NCBI GenBank assembly: GCA_023426545.1
Contig: JAFAAN010000045.1
Location: forward strand, 1-64,000
DNA from: Pseudomonadota bacterium
GTDB taxonomy: Bacteria; Myxococcota; Myxococcia; Myxococcales; Myxococcaceae
Length of the DNA: 64,000 bases
Reading direction: 5' to 3'
Shown: positions 1-8,445 of the stretch, piece by piece
How the letters are laid out: each line of letters begins with the position of its first letter
How positions within the stretch are numbered: the stretch's first letter is position 1
The notes under the pieces: generated by a model
The model's database searches: none
Told to the model about the DNA's origin: nothing
What the model saw: the letters and a program-made list of their open reading frames with translations, nothing else
Program-made: the position numbers and the translations under genes

Positions 1-79
1 CACTAGCGCCGGGTTCCCCCCCGGCCCCCCCCCCCGCGGGCCGGGGGCCCCGCCTCCCGGTGCCGGGCCGCTCCACGAG
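1..79. repeat. C-rich leader with poly-C tracts upstream of the kinase gene
   Basis: The sequence upstream of the kinase start is almost pure G/C. It contains a run of 7 C at 16-22 and a run of 11 C at 25-35, followed by G-rich blocks that can pair with them. No convincing promoter or strong ribosome binding site is visible. Long homopolymers can slip during replication, but they are also prone to sequencing error near a contig edge. Confidence 0.5.
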
Positions 80-2884
80 ATGAAGAAGCCGACCCTCTTT
101 GGGAAGTACCTGCTCCTCGAGCGCATCAACGTCGGCGGCATGGCGGAGGTGTTCATCGCGAAGGCCTTCGGCGTCGAAGGCTTCGAGCGCATCCTGGCCA
201 TCAAGAAGATCCTCCCCACGATGGCCGAGGATGAAGAGTTCATCACGATGTTCATCGACGAGGCGCGGATCAGCGTTCAGCTGAACCACGCCAACATCGT
301 GCACATCAACGAGCTCGGGAAGCACGACGACACCTACTTCATCGCCATGGAGTACGTCGCTGGGCGTGACGTGCGGACCATGTTGGAGCGCTACCGGCGG
401 CGCAAGGAGATCATGCCCACCGCGCAGGCGGTGTTCATCGCGTCCAAGATCTGCGACGGCCTGGATTACGCGCACAGGAAGAAGGACGCCCGCGGTCAGG
501 ACCTCCACATCATCCACCGCGATGTGTCTCCTCAGAACGTCCTCATCTCGTACGAGGGCGAGGTCAAGGTCATCGACTTCGGTATCGCCAAGGCGGCGAA
601 CCGCTCCCAGAAGACGCAGGCCGGCATCCTCAAGGGCAAGTTCGGGTACATGAGCCCGGAGCAGGTCCGTGGCATGCCCATCGACCGGCGCAGTGACATC
701 TTCGCCGTGGGCGTGCTGCTGTACGAGATGCTCACGGGCGAGAAGCTGTTCGTCGGTGAGTCGGACTTCTCCACGCTGGAGAAGGTGCGCAACGCGGAGG
801 TTCCGCTCCCCAGCGAGTTCAACCCGAGCATCCCCCAGGGCCTGGAGAGGGTGGTCCTGAAGGCGCTCACGCGAGAGCCCGAGGACCGCTACCAGTGGGC
901 GTCCGACATGGCCGAGGACCTGATGCGGTTCCTCCTGGCCGGCGATGCCATCTATTCCTCGAAGCACCTCTCCGGTTTCATGAAGGAGGCCTTCGCCGAG
1001 GACATGCTCCGTGAGGCGGAGCGGATGGAGCGCTACGCAGGTATCGAGCGCCCCGATCAGATCGAAGCCTCCGGTATCACCGTGGCGCCAGGTTACAACC
1101 GGCAGGCGGCGCGGCGCGCACCTCCGCCCTCCGTGGTCGTGACGGGAACGCCCGCAGGCCGGGCCGCCACTGCCCCGGCTCAGCCCGCGCAGGACTACAT
1201 CCCACCGCCCACCGCCGATGAGCTCGACGAGATGGACGTTGGCGCGAGCGACAAGACCCAGATCGTCGACTCGACGCAGGCGTTCATGTTGTTCGAGACG
1301 CGGGTGGCCGACAGCAGCGTCGTGGTGGATGACAGCATCACCGGCAGGACGGAGAACCCCATCCAGGAGGACGGTGCCAGGGGGGCTCCCGCCAAATATT
1401 CCCGAGCCCCTGCGCCCGACACGTCGTCGCGCAAGCGGAAGAGCGGTCCGAAGGCCCAGGTGGTCATCGGCAACGACGACGGCGAGGCCTACGCCGGTGC
1501 CACGATGATCGGCCCTGCGCCCTCGGCCCCGCCGACGCGGTCGCGCGGCTCGTCGCCCTCCCTGGACGAGGAGACGGGCAGCCGGCCCGCTCCGGTATCG
1601 GCCCGCGGCAGCGGCTCGAAGCGTGCTCCAGAGCCCGAGGACTCCTCGGACTACGAGCAGCCGCTCGAGGACGACGACGGTGGCGGGTACGACGACTACG
1701 CGGATGATGTCCCTCCGCAGGATGACCTCGACGAGCCGGAGGAGGAGGTCACCGGCTCGATTCCGGTCGCCGCCGAGGAGCCTCCTCCCCCCTCGAAGGC
1801 AACGAAGGCCGCTGTCGCTCAAAAGGCGAAGCCGAAGGTCTCCTCCAAGGGCAAGCCTACCCTCAACATCAAGACGCTGCCCAAGCCCGTCCTGTTCGCG
1901 GCGGCGGCGGCCATCGTGCTGGTGCTCGTGGTGGGGGCGGTGCTGCTCAGTCGGCCGTCGGTGGGCGAGGTCACCTTCATGGTGTCGCCGTCCAACCCCG
2001 AAGCGCGCATCCAGGTGAACGGGCAGGAGGTGCAGCTCAACACGCTGCTGTCGCTGCCGGCAGGCCAGTATCGTGTCACCGCGAGCGCGCCTGGCCAGCA
2101 GGGGGCGGCCAAGACGGTGGATGTCGTCGCCGGGAGCCGGATTGTCGTTTCACTGCCGCTCGAGGCGGATCCCCAGGCCGCGCCGCCGCCTGAGCAGCAG
2201 CCGCCCCAGCCGCAGAACCCTGGCATCGTCATCGCCGCGGGGACGACCGAGGCGCCCCAGGGCGCGGAGCCGGCCGCTCCGGACGCGCCCAGTGCGAACG
2301 AGGAGACACCGTCCACCCCCGAGGCCGCGCCTGCCGCGCCGGCCCAGGTCGCCGCCGTCTTCGAAGGAGAGGAGGGCGCGGAGATCGCCGTGAATGGTGA
2401 GCGGCTGGGCCGCATTCCCGGCGCGCGCATGGCGAACCTCGAGGTTGGGAAGACCTACAAGTTCACGGCGAAGCTCGCCGGCTACAAGCCGTACTCGGGC
2501 GAGTTCAAGGCCGATGGCAGCCGCGAGCAGGTCACGGTCGAGTTCGCGATGACCAGGGAGCCGGAGCCGGTGGCCGCGGAGACACCGCAACCCAAGCCGC
2601 CACCGAAGGCCCCTGCGCCCGTTCCAGCTCCCCGGCCGCCGCCGAAGGTCGCCAAGGCGGTGATGGGCAAGTTCGCTTGCAGCACCAAGCCGGCGGGCGC
2701 GGACATCTACGTCGACGGGAAGAAGACAAACCGTCAGACGCCGGTCACACTTGGAAGCCCATTGATGCTACCGGTGGGCAAGCGCAAGATTTCCTTCAAG
2801 CTCAACGGCAAGGCGACCAAGCCCGTGGTGGTGGATATCACCGAGGATGGCGTGGCGAAGTTGGTCAACGTTCCCATCGAGTGA
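80..2884 (+). CDS. Membrane-anchored Ser/Thr protein kinase with PEGA-type repeats
   Basis: Eukaryotic-like (Hanks-type) Ser/Thr kinase, 934 aa. The N-terminal kinase domain (about residues 9-285) has a Gly-rich loop around INVGGMAEVF, catalytic lysine near K42 in AIKK, an HRD aspartate at D148, DFG at D166 and a SPEQ segment. A long low-complexity Pro/Ala/Asp/Glu linker follows (about 340-590). One transmembrane segment lies near residues 603-625. The extracytoplasmic part carries PEGA-like modules (for example VNGQEV, VNGERLG, YVDGKK) ending at the C-terminus. The kinase would phosphorylate cytoplasmic targets while the outer part senses or anchors at the envelope. This architecture is common in myxobacteria. 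The substrate is unknown. Confidence 0.93.
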   Translation: MKKPTLFGKYLLLERINVGGMAEVFIAKAFGVEGFERILAIKKILPTMAEDEEFITMFIDEARISVQLNHANIVHINELGKHDDTYFIAMEYVAGRDVRTMLERYRRRKEIMPTAQAVFIASKICDGLDYAHRKKDARGQDLHIIHRDVSPQNVLISYEGEVKVIDFGIAKAANRSQKTQAGILKGKFGYMSPEQVRGMPIDRRSDIFAVGVLLYEMLTGEKLFVGESDFSTLEKVRNAEVPLPSEFNPSIPQGLERVVLKALTREPEDRYQWASDMAEDLMRFLLAGDAIYSSKHLSGFMKEAFAEDMLREAERMERYAGIERPDQIEASGITVAPGYNRQAARRAPPPSVVVTGTPAGRAATAPAQPAQDYIPPPTADELDEMDVGASDKTQIVDSTQAFMLFETRVADSSVVVDDSITGRTENPIQEDGARGAPAKYSRAPAPDTSSRKRKSGPKAQVVIGNDDGEAYAGATMIGPAPSAPPTRSRGSSPSLDEETGSRPAPVSARGSGSKRAPEPEDSSDYEQPLEDDDGGGYDDYADDVPPQDDLDEPEEEVTGSIPVAAEEPPPPSKATKAAVAQKAKPKVSSKGKPTLNIKTLPKPVLFAAAAAIVLVLVVGAVLLSRPSVGEVTFMVSPSNPEARIQVNGQEVQLNTLLSLPAGQYRVTASAPGQQGAAKTVDVVAGSRIVVSLPLEADPQAAPPPEQQPPQPQNPGIVIAAGTTEAPQGAEPAAPDAPSANEETPSTPEAAPAAPAQVAAVFEGEEGAEIAVNGERLGRIPGARMANLEVGKTYKFTAKLAGYKPYSGEFKADGSREQVTVEFAMTREPEPVAAETPQPKPPPKAPAPVPAPRPPPKVAKAVMGKFACSTKPAGADIYVDGKKTNRQTPVTLGSPLMLPVGKRKISFKLNGKATKPVVVDITEDGVAKLVNVPIE

Positions 2885-2890
2885 GAAAGC

Positions 2891-2905
2891 GGGCATCCGA
2901 TGCCC
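2891..2905 (+). terminator. Probable terminator of the kinase gene
   Basis: Perfect 6-bp stem GGGCAT/ATGCCC with a CCG loop, starting 6 bases after the stop codon, preceded by GAAAGC and followed by a T-rich stretch (TCTTCGATTGTT). Confidence 0.55.
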
Positions 2906-2915
2906 TCTTCGATTG

Positions 2916-2945
2916 TTGACCGAAGTGGGGCATTGGCGCGCTATG
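2916..2945 (+). promoter_or_regulatory. Possible sigma-70-type promoter for the kamA-like pair
   Basis: TTGACC at 2916-2921 and GCTATG at 2940-2945 with an 18-base spacer, about 40 bases upstream of the first radical SAM gene. The -10 element is weak. Confidence 0.3.
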
Positions 2946-2986
2946 ACGCCTCGCCCGCGAGCAGTAACAAGTAGAGGTGACGCGCC

Positions 2987-4357
2987 ATGCAAACGACGCC
3001 CATCCGGGCCACGCCTGAGGCTGGCCCTGCTGAACAGCCTTTCATGTATCCCCACCGCCGGGAGTTCTTCGAGCCCGACTGGAGGCGGATACCCGGCTAC
3101 AAGGACGTGTCCGCCGCCGACTGGGAGAACTCCGTCTGGCAGCGGAAGCACACCGTCAAGAACCTCAAGGAGCTCAAGGCCACACTTGGGCACCTGCTGC
3201 CCGACGACCTGGCCGAGAGCATCGAGCATGACCAGCGCGAGCGCGCGACCATGTCGCTGCTCGTGCCGCCGCAGATGCTCAACACGATGAACGTCGAGGA
3301 CCTGTGGCGTGACCCGGTGCGCCGCTACATGCTCCCCGCGTTCGCCGATCGCCTCACGGAGTGGACCAACCACCCCAAGGCCAGCCGCGACAGCCTTCAC
3401 GAGCAGGACATGTGGGTGGTGGAGGGGCTCACCCACCGTTATCCCACGAAGGTCCTGGCGGAGATGCTGCCCACCTGCCCGCAGTACTGTGGGCACTGCA
3501 CGCGCATGGACCTGGTGGGCAACGACGTGCCCCAGGTCAGCAAGCACAAGTTCGGCATCGGTCCGAAGGACCGCTACGCGCAGATGCTCGACTACCTGCG
3601 TCGTACGCCGACGGTGCGCGACGTGGTGGTGTCGGGTGGTGACATCGCCAACCTGCCCATCCAGCAGCTCGAGCCGTTCGTCAGCGCGCTGATGGACATC
3701 CCGAACATCCGGGACATCCGCCTGGCCAGCAAGGGGCTGATGGCCATTCCGCAGCACTTCCTCCAGGACTCGGTGCTGCAGGGGTTGGAGCGGCTGGCGA
3801 AGAAGGCCAACGAGCGCGGCGTGGACCTGGCGCTGCACACGCACGTCAACCACGCGCAGCAGCTCACCCCGCTGGTGGGCAAGGCCGTCCGCAAGCTCCT
3901 GGACATGGGCTTCCGCGACGTGCGCAACCAGGGCGTGTTGCTGCGCGGCGTGAACGACAGCGCGCACGCGCTGCTGGACCTGTGCTTCACGCTGCTCGAC
4001 CACGCGAAGATCCTGCCGTACTACTTCTACATGTGCGACATGATCCCCAACAGCGAGCATTGGCGGCTGTCGGTGGCTCAGGCGCAGCGGCTGCAGCACG
4101 ACATCATGGGCTACATGCCCGGCTTCGCCACGCCGCGCATCGTCTGCGACGTGCCCTTCGTCGGTAAGCGCTGGGTGCACCAGGTGGCGGAGTACGACCG
4201 CGAGCGCGGCATCTCGTACTGGACCAAGAACTACCGGACGGGCATCGAGATGAACGATGCCGATGCGCTCAGCCGGAAGTACGAATACTACGACCCCATC
4301 GACCAGCTCCCGGAGGCTGGGCAGGCCTGGTGGCGGGAGCAGCAGAAGGCAGCGTAA
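2987..4357 (+). CDS. KamA-family radical SAM protein with altered PLP loop
   Basis: Radical SAM protein of the lysine 2,3-aminomutase (KamA) family, 456 aa. The 4Fe-4S cysteines are C164, C168 and C171 (CPQYCGHC). In canonical KamA, PLP is bound by the lysine of a PGGGGK loop seven residues after a substrate-binding aspartate. Here the equivalent segment reads DVPFVGKRW, with D388 and K394 six residues apart and the glycine run missing. The protein may therefore bind PLP differently or act on another amino acid. The start ATG follows an AGAGGTG ribosome site. It is translationally coupled (TAATG) to a second KamA-like gene. Substrate unknown; an aminomutase role is inferred from family only. 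Confidence 0.85.
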   Translation: MQTTPIRATPEAGPAEQPFMYPHRREFFEPDWRRIPGYKDVSAADWENSVWQRKHTVKNLKELKATLGHLLPDDLAESIEHDQRERATMSLLVPPQMLNTMNVEDLWRDPVRRYMLPAFADRLTEWTNHPKASRDSLHEQDMWVVEGLTHRYPTKVLAEMLPTCPQYCGHCTRMDLVGNDVPQVSKHKFGIGPKDRYAQMLDYLRRTPTVRDVVVSGGDIANLPIQQLEPFVSALMDIPNIRDIRLASKGLMAIPQHFLQDSVLQGLERLAKKANERGVDLALHTHVNHAQQLTPLVGKAVRKLLDMGFRDVRNQGVLLRGVNDSAHALLDLCFTLLDHAKILPYYFYMCDMIPNSEHWRLSVAQAQRLQHDIMGYMPGFATPRIVCDVPFVGKRWVHQVAEYDRERGISYWTKNYRTGIEMNDADALSRKYEYYDPIDQLPEAGQAWWREQQKAA

Positions 4358-5601
4358 TGGATACCTCAGTGCTTCCGGCGGGCCTCCCGCCGGAGCCGGC
4401 GACTTCTCGTGCGTCCCTCAGCGCCGAAGGGCGCGAGCGGTTGTTCCCCAACGCCACCGACGCGGAGTGGTCGGACTGGCGTTGGCAGCAGCGGCACGCG
4501 GTGCGTGGGCTGGAGCAACTCGAACGCTATGTGCCGCTGACGCCGGATGAGCGCGCGGGCGTGCAGGAGACGTCCGCGCTGTTCCGTATCGGCATCAGCC
4601 CGTACTACCTGTCCCTCATCGACCCGGAGCATCCGTTCTGCCCGGTGCGCATGCAGTGCATCCCCGTCCGGGCCGAGGCACGCATCCGTCCGGGCGAGCT
4701 CGCGGACCCGCTGGGCGAGGACAAGACGCGCCCCGAGGAGTGCATCGTCCACAAGTACCCGGACCGGGTGCTGTTCCTCGCGCTGGACACGTGCTCCGTC
4801 TATTGCCGCCACTGCACGCGGCGGCGGATTACCCAGGGCGGCGTGGCCGAGCTCTCCAAGGAGCAGCTTCGCCGCGGCGTGGACTACATCCGGCGTCATC
4901 CCGAGGTCCGTGACGTCCTCATCTCCGGGGGCGACCCCTTCCTGCTCAGTGAGTCGCGGCTGGAAGAGCTGCTCGCGGCCCTCAGCGAGATTCCGCACGT
5001 GGAGATGATTCGCATCGGCACGCGGGTCCCCGTGTGCCTGCCCATGCGTGTCACGGACTCCCTGGCGCGGACGCTCCGGCGCTACGCGCCCGTCTTCGTC
5101 GTCACGCACTTCAATCATCCGAAGGAAGTGACGCCCGAGGCGAGGGAGGCGTGCGAGCGGCTGGTGGACCATGGTGTGCCCGTGGAGAACCAGGCCGTGT
5201 TGATGCGGCAGCTCAACTCCGAAGCGCGCATCATCAAGGAGCTGTCACACCTGCTGCTGCGCACCCGCGTGCGGCCGTACTACCTGCACCAGATGGACGT
5301 GGCCGAGGGCTGCGAGCACCTGCGCACGCCCATCTCGAAGGGGTTGGAGATCATCCAGCAGCTCCGGGGCCACACCACGGGGCTCGCGGTGCCGCACCTC
5401 GCGGTGGATCTCCCCGGAGGGGGCGGGAAGGTGACGCTCCAGCCCGACTACGTCGTCGAGTACGGCGAGCAGGAGACGGTGTTCCGCAACTACAAGGGCG
5501 AGCGTTACGCCTATCCCGAGCCGGAAGCGACGGACTGTGCCTGCCCCTATGACGGTGTCTGGCAGGAGCAGGCCCGGCAGTACGGCTACAGGAAGGGCTG
5601 A
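4357..5601 (+). CDS. KamA-family radical SAM aminomutase
   Basis: Second lysine 2,3-aminomutase-like protein, 414 aa from the ATG overlapping the upstream stop (TAATG). Cluster cysteines are C146, C150 and C153 (CSVYCRHC). The PLP loop PGGGGK is intact (D351 to K358, the canonical seven-residue spacing), and the segment YYLHQMD resembles the substrate-contacting region. By family it would interconvert an alpha-amino acid and its beta isomer using SAM, a 4Fe-4S cluster and PLP. Lysine is the default guess; glutamate or another substrate cannot be excluded. The tandem arrangement with a divergent paralogue suggests joint action or a heteromeric enzyme. Confidence 0.88.
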   Translation: MDTSVLPAGLPPEPATSRASLSAEGRERLFPNATDAEWSDWRWQQRHAVRGLEQLERYVPLTPDERAGVQETSALFRIGISPYYLSLIDPEHPFCPVRMQCIPVRAEARIRPGELADPLGEDKTRPEECIVHKYPDRVLFLALDTCSVYCRHCTRRRITQGGVAELSKEQLRRGVDYIRRHPEVRDVLISGGDPFLLSESRLEELLAALSEIPHVEMIRIGTRVPVCLPMRVTDSLARTLRRYAPVFVVTHFNHPKEVTPEAREACERLVDHGVPVENQAVLMRQLNSEARIIKELSHLLLRTRVRPYYLHQMDVAEGCEHLRTPISKGLEIIQQLRGHTTGLAVPHLAVDLPGGGGKVTLQPDYVVEYGEQETVFRNYKGERYAYPEPEATDCACPYDGVWQEQARQYGYRKG

Positions 5602-5607
5602 ACTTGC

Positions 5608-5638
5608 GGGGCCGCGCTGCCAGCGGGCGGCGCGCCCC
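5608..5638. terminator. Hairpin between convergent genes
   Basis: GC-rich inverted repeat: GGGGC(C)GCGCTGCC pairs with GGCGGCGCGCCCC with one bulged base. It lies just after the plus-strand radical SAM gene and before the stop of the convergent minus-strand gene. It has no clear T run, so a shared terminator is likely but not proven. Confidence 0.45.
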
Positions 5639-5675
5639 GGGGGGAATTGGGACGCGCCAGCACGAGGCGCAGGGG

Positions 5676-6170
5676 CTACTCGAGGGAGGCGTTCGGCGGC
5701 ACGCCCACGTCGACTGCAGGCTCGGCGCCTTCCTCGGCTTCCAGCTCCACCGGGTCCTCGTTGCTGAAGCCCTGCTGGACGTGGACCTCGTCCTGGATGG
5801 CCGGAGGCGCTTGCTTCGCGGCCTTGGCCGCCTCCGCCAGGCGCTTCTCCTCGGCCTTCGCGCGGGCGTTGTCCTCGGGCGTCATCCGCGCCTCGTAGCG
5901 CGCGAAGTCCTTGGCCGACACGCCGTGCTGCTCCAGGACGGAGCCGGAGGCGGACCGCTGCTTCTCGATGACCTCCCGGCGCTCCGCGGTGCTCATCTCC
6001 GAGGGCTTCCGGTTTCCGTACTCCTCGTCGACCTTCGACAGGGCCTCGGCCTCGTCGCGGCGGATCGCCGCCACCTTTTCCGGCGTCAGCTCGGCGCTGT
6101 CAGCGGCGAGCGCCAGGCCCGGGAGGACGAGCCACGAGGCGAGCAGGAACAGCGCGGGGCGGGGAGACAT
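5676..6170 (-). CDS. Secreted charged protein of unknown function
   Basis: 164 aa. It begins with a clear signal peptide (hydrophobic FLLASWLVLPGLALA, cleavage after ALA) and continues as a highly charged, Glu/Ala/Lys-rich, probably helical protein. The ordered segments RYEARMTPEDNARAKAEEKR and EVHVQQGFSNEDPVE show no catalytic motif I recognise. It ends in an acidic tail. It is the last of three minus-strand genes with small envelope-type products. Family not recognised. Confidence 0.7.
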   Translation of the reverse strand: MSPRPALFLLASWLVLPGLALAADSAELTPEKVAAIRRDEAEALSKVDEEYGNRKPSEMSTAERREVIEKQRSASGSVLEQHGVSAKDFARYEARMTPEDNARAKAEEKRLAEAAKAAKQAPPAIQDEVHVQQGFSNEDPVELEAEEGAEPAVDVGVPPNASLE

Positions 6171-6251
6171 TGCGGGAAGACCTCACGTTCAGACAGACAG
6201 AGGAAAGCGGCGCCATTTAAACACGGCGGCTCTCGCCATGCACCGGCGTCG

Positions 6252-6584
6252 TCATCCCCCGCAGCGTGCGCAGCCGTCCCGGGCGCTCGCGCACTGCTCA
6301 CCCCCCTGGGCACAGCGAGGCGGCAGGTCATCGCGGTCGGGGTGACGGTCCACGAGCGCGCACAGTGCCTCCGCCAGCTCGCACGTGCGCGTCGACGTGG
6401 CGCAGTGGTCCGCGCAGGACACGGCGTCCTCCCCGTCGCGCGTCCGAAGCTCCTCGAGCCGCGCCGACAGCGAGTCGATGGCCGTGTCGTCTTCGCCCGC
6501 GACGCGGGCATTCACGTTCTTCGCGCAGCCCGCGAGCACGATGCAGGCCAACAGCATGCGCAAGAGGGCAGGGGAGGCAGTCAT
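6252..6584 (-). CDS. Small cysteine-rich lipoprotein
   Basis: 110 aa from the ATG giving MTASPALLRMLLACIVLAGC, a typical lipoprotein signal with lipobox LAGC. A longer open frame upstream gives an atypical Arg-rich start and is less likely. The mature part has a short helical stretch (LSARLEELRTRDGE) and several paired cysteines (CADHC, CELAEALC, CAQGGEQC, CARCGG), which suggests disulfides or a metal site in the periplasm. Function unknown. Confidence 0.65.
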   Translation of the reverse strand: MTASPALLRMLLACIVLAGCAKNVNARVAGEDDTAIDSLSARLEELRTRDGEDAVSCADHCATSTRTCELAEALCALVDRHPDRDDLPPRCAQGGEQCASARDGCARCGG

Positions 6585-6650
6585 GGCCGTTCCCCATATG
6601 CGCCCGCGTCGCCTCGCGTCCATTGGACGCTGGCCCGCTCCATCGCCTGC

Positions 6651-7229
6651 TCAGGGCCGGGATGGCTCGGTGTGAACCGGTGGACGTTGGCGGCGCGCCT
6701 CGGGGCTTCCGGGCTTCGACAGGTACAGCCAGGCCGTCAGCGCCAGCAGGACCGCCACCGCGAGCCGCCGCAGCCACTCCTCCCGGCGCCGCTGGGGGGA
6801 TGCCCGGGCCTCTTGCTCGACGGCCTCGAGGCCCGCCGCGACCTGAGGTGCCAGGGCCCGGAGCTCGCGGCACGCTTCGACAATGGGGCCCAGGGCCGTG
6901 GGGAGGCGCGCGTCCTGGCGCTCCAGTGCGTCGGAGAGCATCCGGGCCCAGGCGGCCTCTTCGTCCGCGCTCGCGGGCTCCCTGGCGGGAAGCCCCCGCC
7001 GCCGGGCCAGGGGGATGGCCGCGCGCAGCAACAGCACGGAGAAGGCCTGGGGAGAGATGCCGTAGTGCGTCGCGCAAGCCGCGAGCGGGTGCCCCTCCAC
7101 CAGCCGGTGGATGAGCATCGCGGAGGGGCGGGGCTCCAGCTCACGCAGCGCGGCGATGGTGACGGCGGCGGAGCTGCCTGGGGGGAGGGGGCGCGAAGGA
7201 GACGTCACGGGTTCGCCATCCTCGCCCAT
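6651..7229 (-). CDS. Helix-turn-helix protein with C-terminal membrane anchor
   Basis: 192 aa, family not recognised. Residues about 25-75 (ELEPRPSAMLIHRLVEGHPL then ACATHYGISPQAFSVLLLRA) resemble the region 4 helix-turn-helix of ECF sigma factors, without region 2. A helical linker follows, then one transmembrane segment near residues 155-172 (LAVAVLLALTAWLYLSKPG) and a short tail. It could be a membrane-tethered regulator or a diverged remnant of a sigma factor. The start may instead be the GTG at 7208. It is divergent from the SpoIID-like gene. Confidence 0.6.
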   Translation of the reverse strand: MGEDGEPVTSPSRPLPPGSSAAVTIAALRELEPRPSAMLIHRLVEGHPLAACATHYGISPQAFSVLLLRAAIPLARRRGLPAREPASADEEAAWARMLSDALERQDARLPTALGPIVEACRELRALAPQVAAGLEAVEQEARASPQRRREEWLRRLAVAVLLALTAWLYLSKPGSPEARRQRPPVHTEPSRP

Positions 7230-7244
7230 CCGCGGGCCGTTTTC

Positions 7245-7272
7245 TTGTGACGCGCGAACCCACCCCTAGACT
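7245..7272 (+). promoter_or_regulatory. Possible promoter of the spoIID-like gene
   Basis: TTGTGA (7245-7250), 16-base spacer, TAGACT (7267-7272), only 8 bases before the ATG, implying a very short leader. Confidence 0.35.
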
Positions 7273-7280
7273 TCCCACCC

Positions 7281-8384
7281 ATGTTGCGACTTGTTGCACT
7301 CAGCCTGCTGCTCCTGGTCCCGGTGAGCGCGAGCGCCGTGGAGACCTTGCGCATCGCCATCGAGGACACCGGAAGCGAGGTGCAGGTGCGTGGCCGAGGG
7401 CTCGCGTCCGGCCCCGATAGCGAGGAGGCGGCCTTCGTCCCCATCGCCTCCGGGCAGGCGACCATCCGCCGCAAGGGCGGACGGCTGGAGGTCAACGGCG
7501 CGCTGGTGGAGGGGGACTCCGTCCGCTTCCGTGCTGGCGAGTCCGAGGACTCCGCCGCGCCCGGCACCGAGCCGCTGAAGGCCGGCGCGGCGCAGGTCCG
7601 CGGGGACGTCGTGGTGCGCGCGCACAGAAACGGGCTCCAGCTCATCAATGTCATTCCTCTCGAGGACTACCTCGCGGCCGTGCTCGGCAGTGAGATGCCC
7701 GTGTCCTTCCCGGCCGAGGCGCTCAAGGCCCAGGCGGTGGCCGCACGGACCTATGCGCTCCAGAAGAAGCTGGATGCGTACAGCAACGATTTCCACCTGG
7801 GCAGCAGCGTGCTCCATCAGGTCTACGGCGGCGTCAACCGCGAGGACCCGCGCACCCGCGCCGCCGTGGAGGCCACCCGGGGGCAGGTGCTCACCTACGA
7901 ACTGGAGCCCATCGAGGCCTACTTCCACGCCTCGTGTGGCGGCCGTACCGAGTCCGGGCTCGACGCCCTCCAGCGCAACCTGCCGTACCTGAGGCCCGTC
8001 GATTGCCCATGCGGCAAGCTGCCTGCCAGCCGCTGGTCGGCGACGCTCTCCGACGCGGACATCAAGGCGGCGCTCCATCGCCCGGCGCAGGGGCTGAAGG
8101 TGGCCTCGCGTACGCGGACGCGGCGGGTGACGCGCGTCACGATGGGGGATGGCTCCTCCATCGACGGCGTGGAGCTGCGCCGCAGGCTCGGCTACACGCG
8201 GCTCAAGAGCCTGGATTTCGACGTGGAACGGACCGAGCGCGGCTACGTGTTCACCGGTCGTGGCTATGGCCACGGGGCGGGCCTGTGTCAGTGGGGCGCC
8301 AAGGCGCTCGCGGACAAGGGCCGGGACTACCGGGAGATCCTCTCCCACTACTACCCCGGGGCCGAGCTGCAGCAGCTCTACTGA
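7281..8384 (+). CDS. SpoIID/LytB-domain protein
   Basis: 367 aa with an N-terminal signal peptide (LRLVALSLLLLVPVSASA). The SpoIID domain is recognised by the order INVIPLEDYLAAVLGSEMP, FPAEALKAQAVAARTYAL, an ACF-like SCGGRTE segment, and the C-terminal RGYGHGAGLCQWGAKALA with HYYPGAEL. SpoIID is a lytic transglycosylase that cleaves denuded glycan strands; LytB-type relatives modify amidases. In a Gram-negative host it probably acts on periplasmic peptidoglycan. The conserved Glu of EMP would be catalytic. It lies upstream of queA with a 61-base gap. Confidence 0.9.
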   Translation: MLRLVALSLLLLVPVSASAVETLRIAIEDTGSEVQVRGRGLASGPDSEEAAFVPIASGQATIRRKGGRLEVNGALVEGDSVRFRAGESEDSAAPGTEPLKAGAAQVRGDVVVRAHRNGLQLINVIPLEDYLAAVLGSEMPVSFPAEALKAQAVAARTYALQKKLDAYSNDFHLGSSVLHQVYGGVNREDPRTRAAVEATRGQVLTYELEPIEAYFHASCGGRTESGLDALQRNLPYLRPVDCPCGKLPASRWSATLSDADIKAALHRPAQGLKVASRTRTRRVTRVTMGDGSSIDGVELRRRLGYTRLKSLDFDVERTERGYVFTGRGYGHGAGLCQWGAKALADKGRDYREILSHYYPGAELQQLY

Positions 8385-8445
8385 CGGCTCCCGTGTCCGG
8401 CGCGCTTTCCGCGACGGCATGGGGGCTGCTACAAGCGCCAACCCC

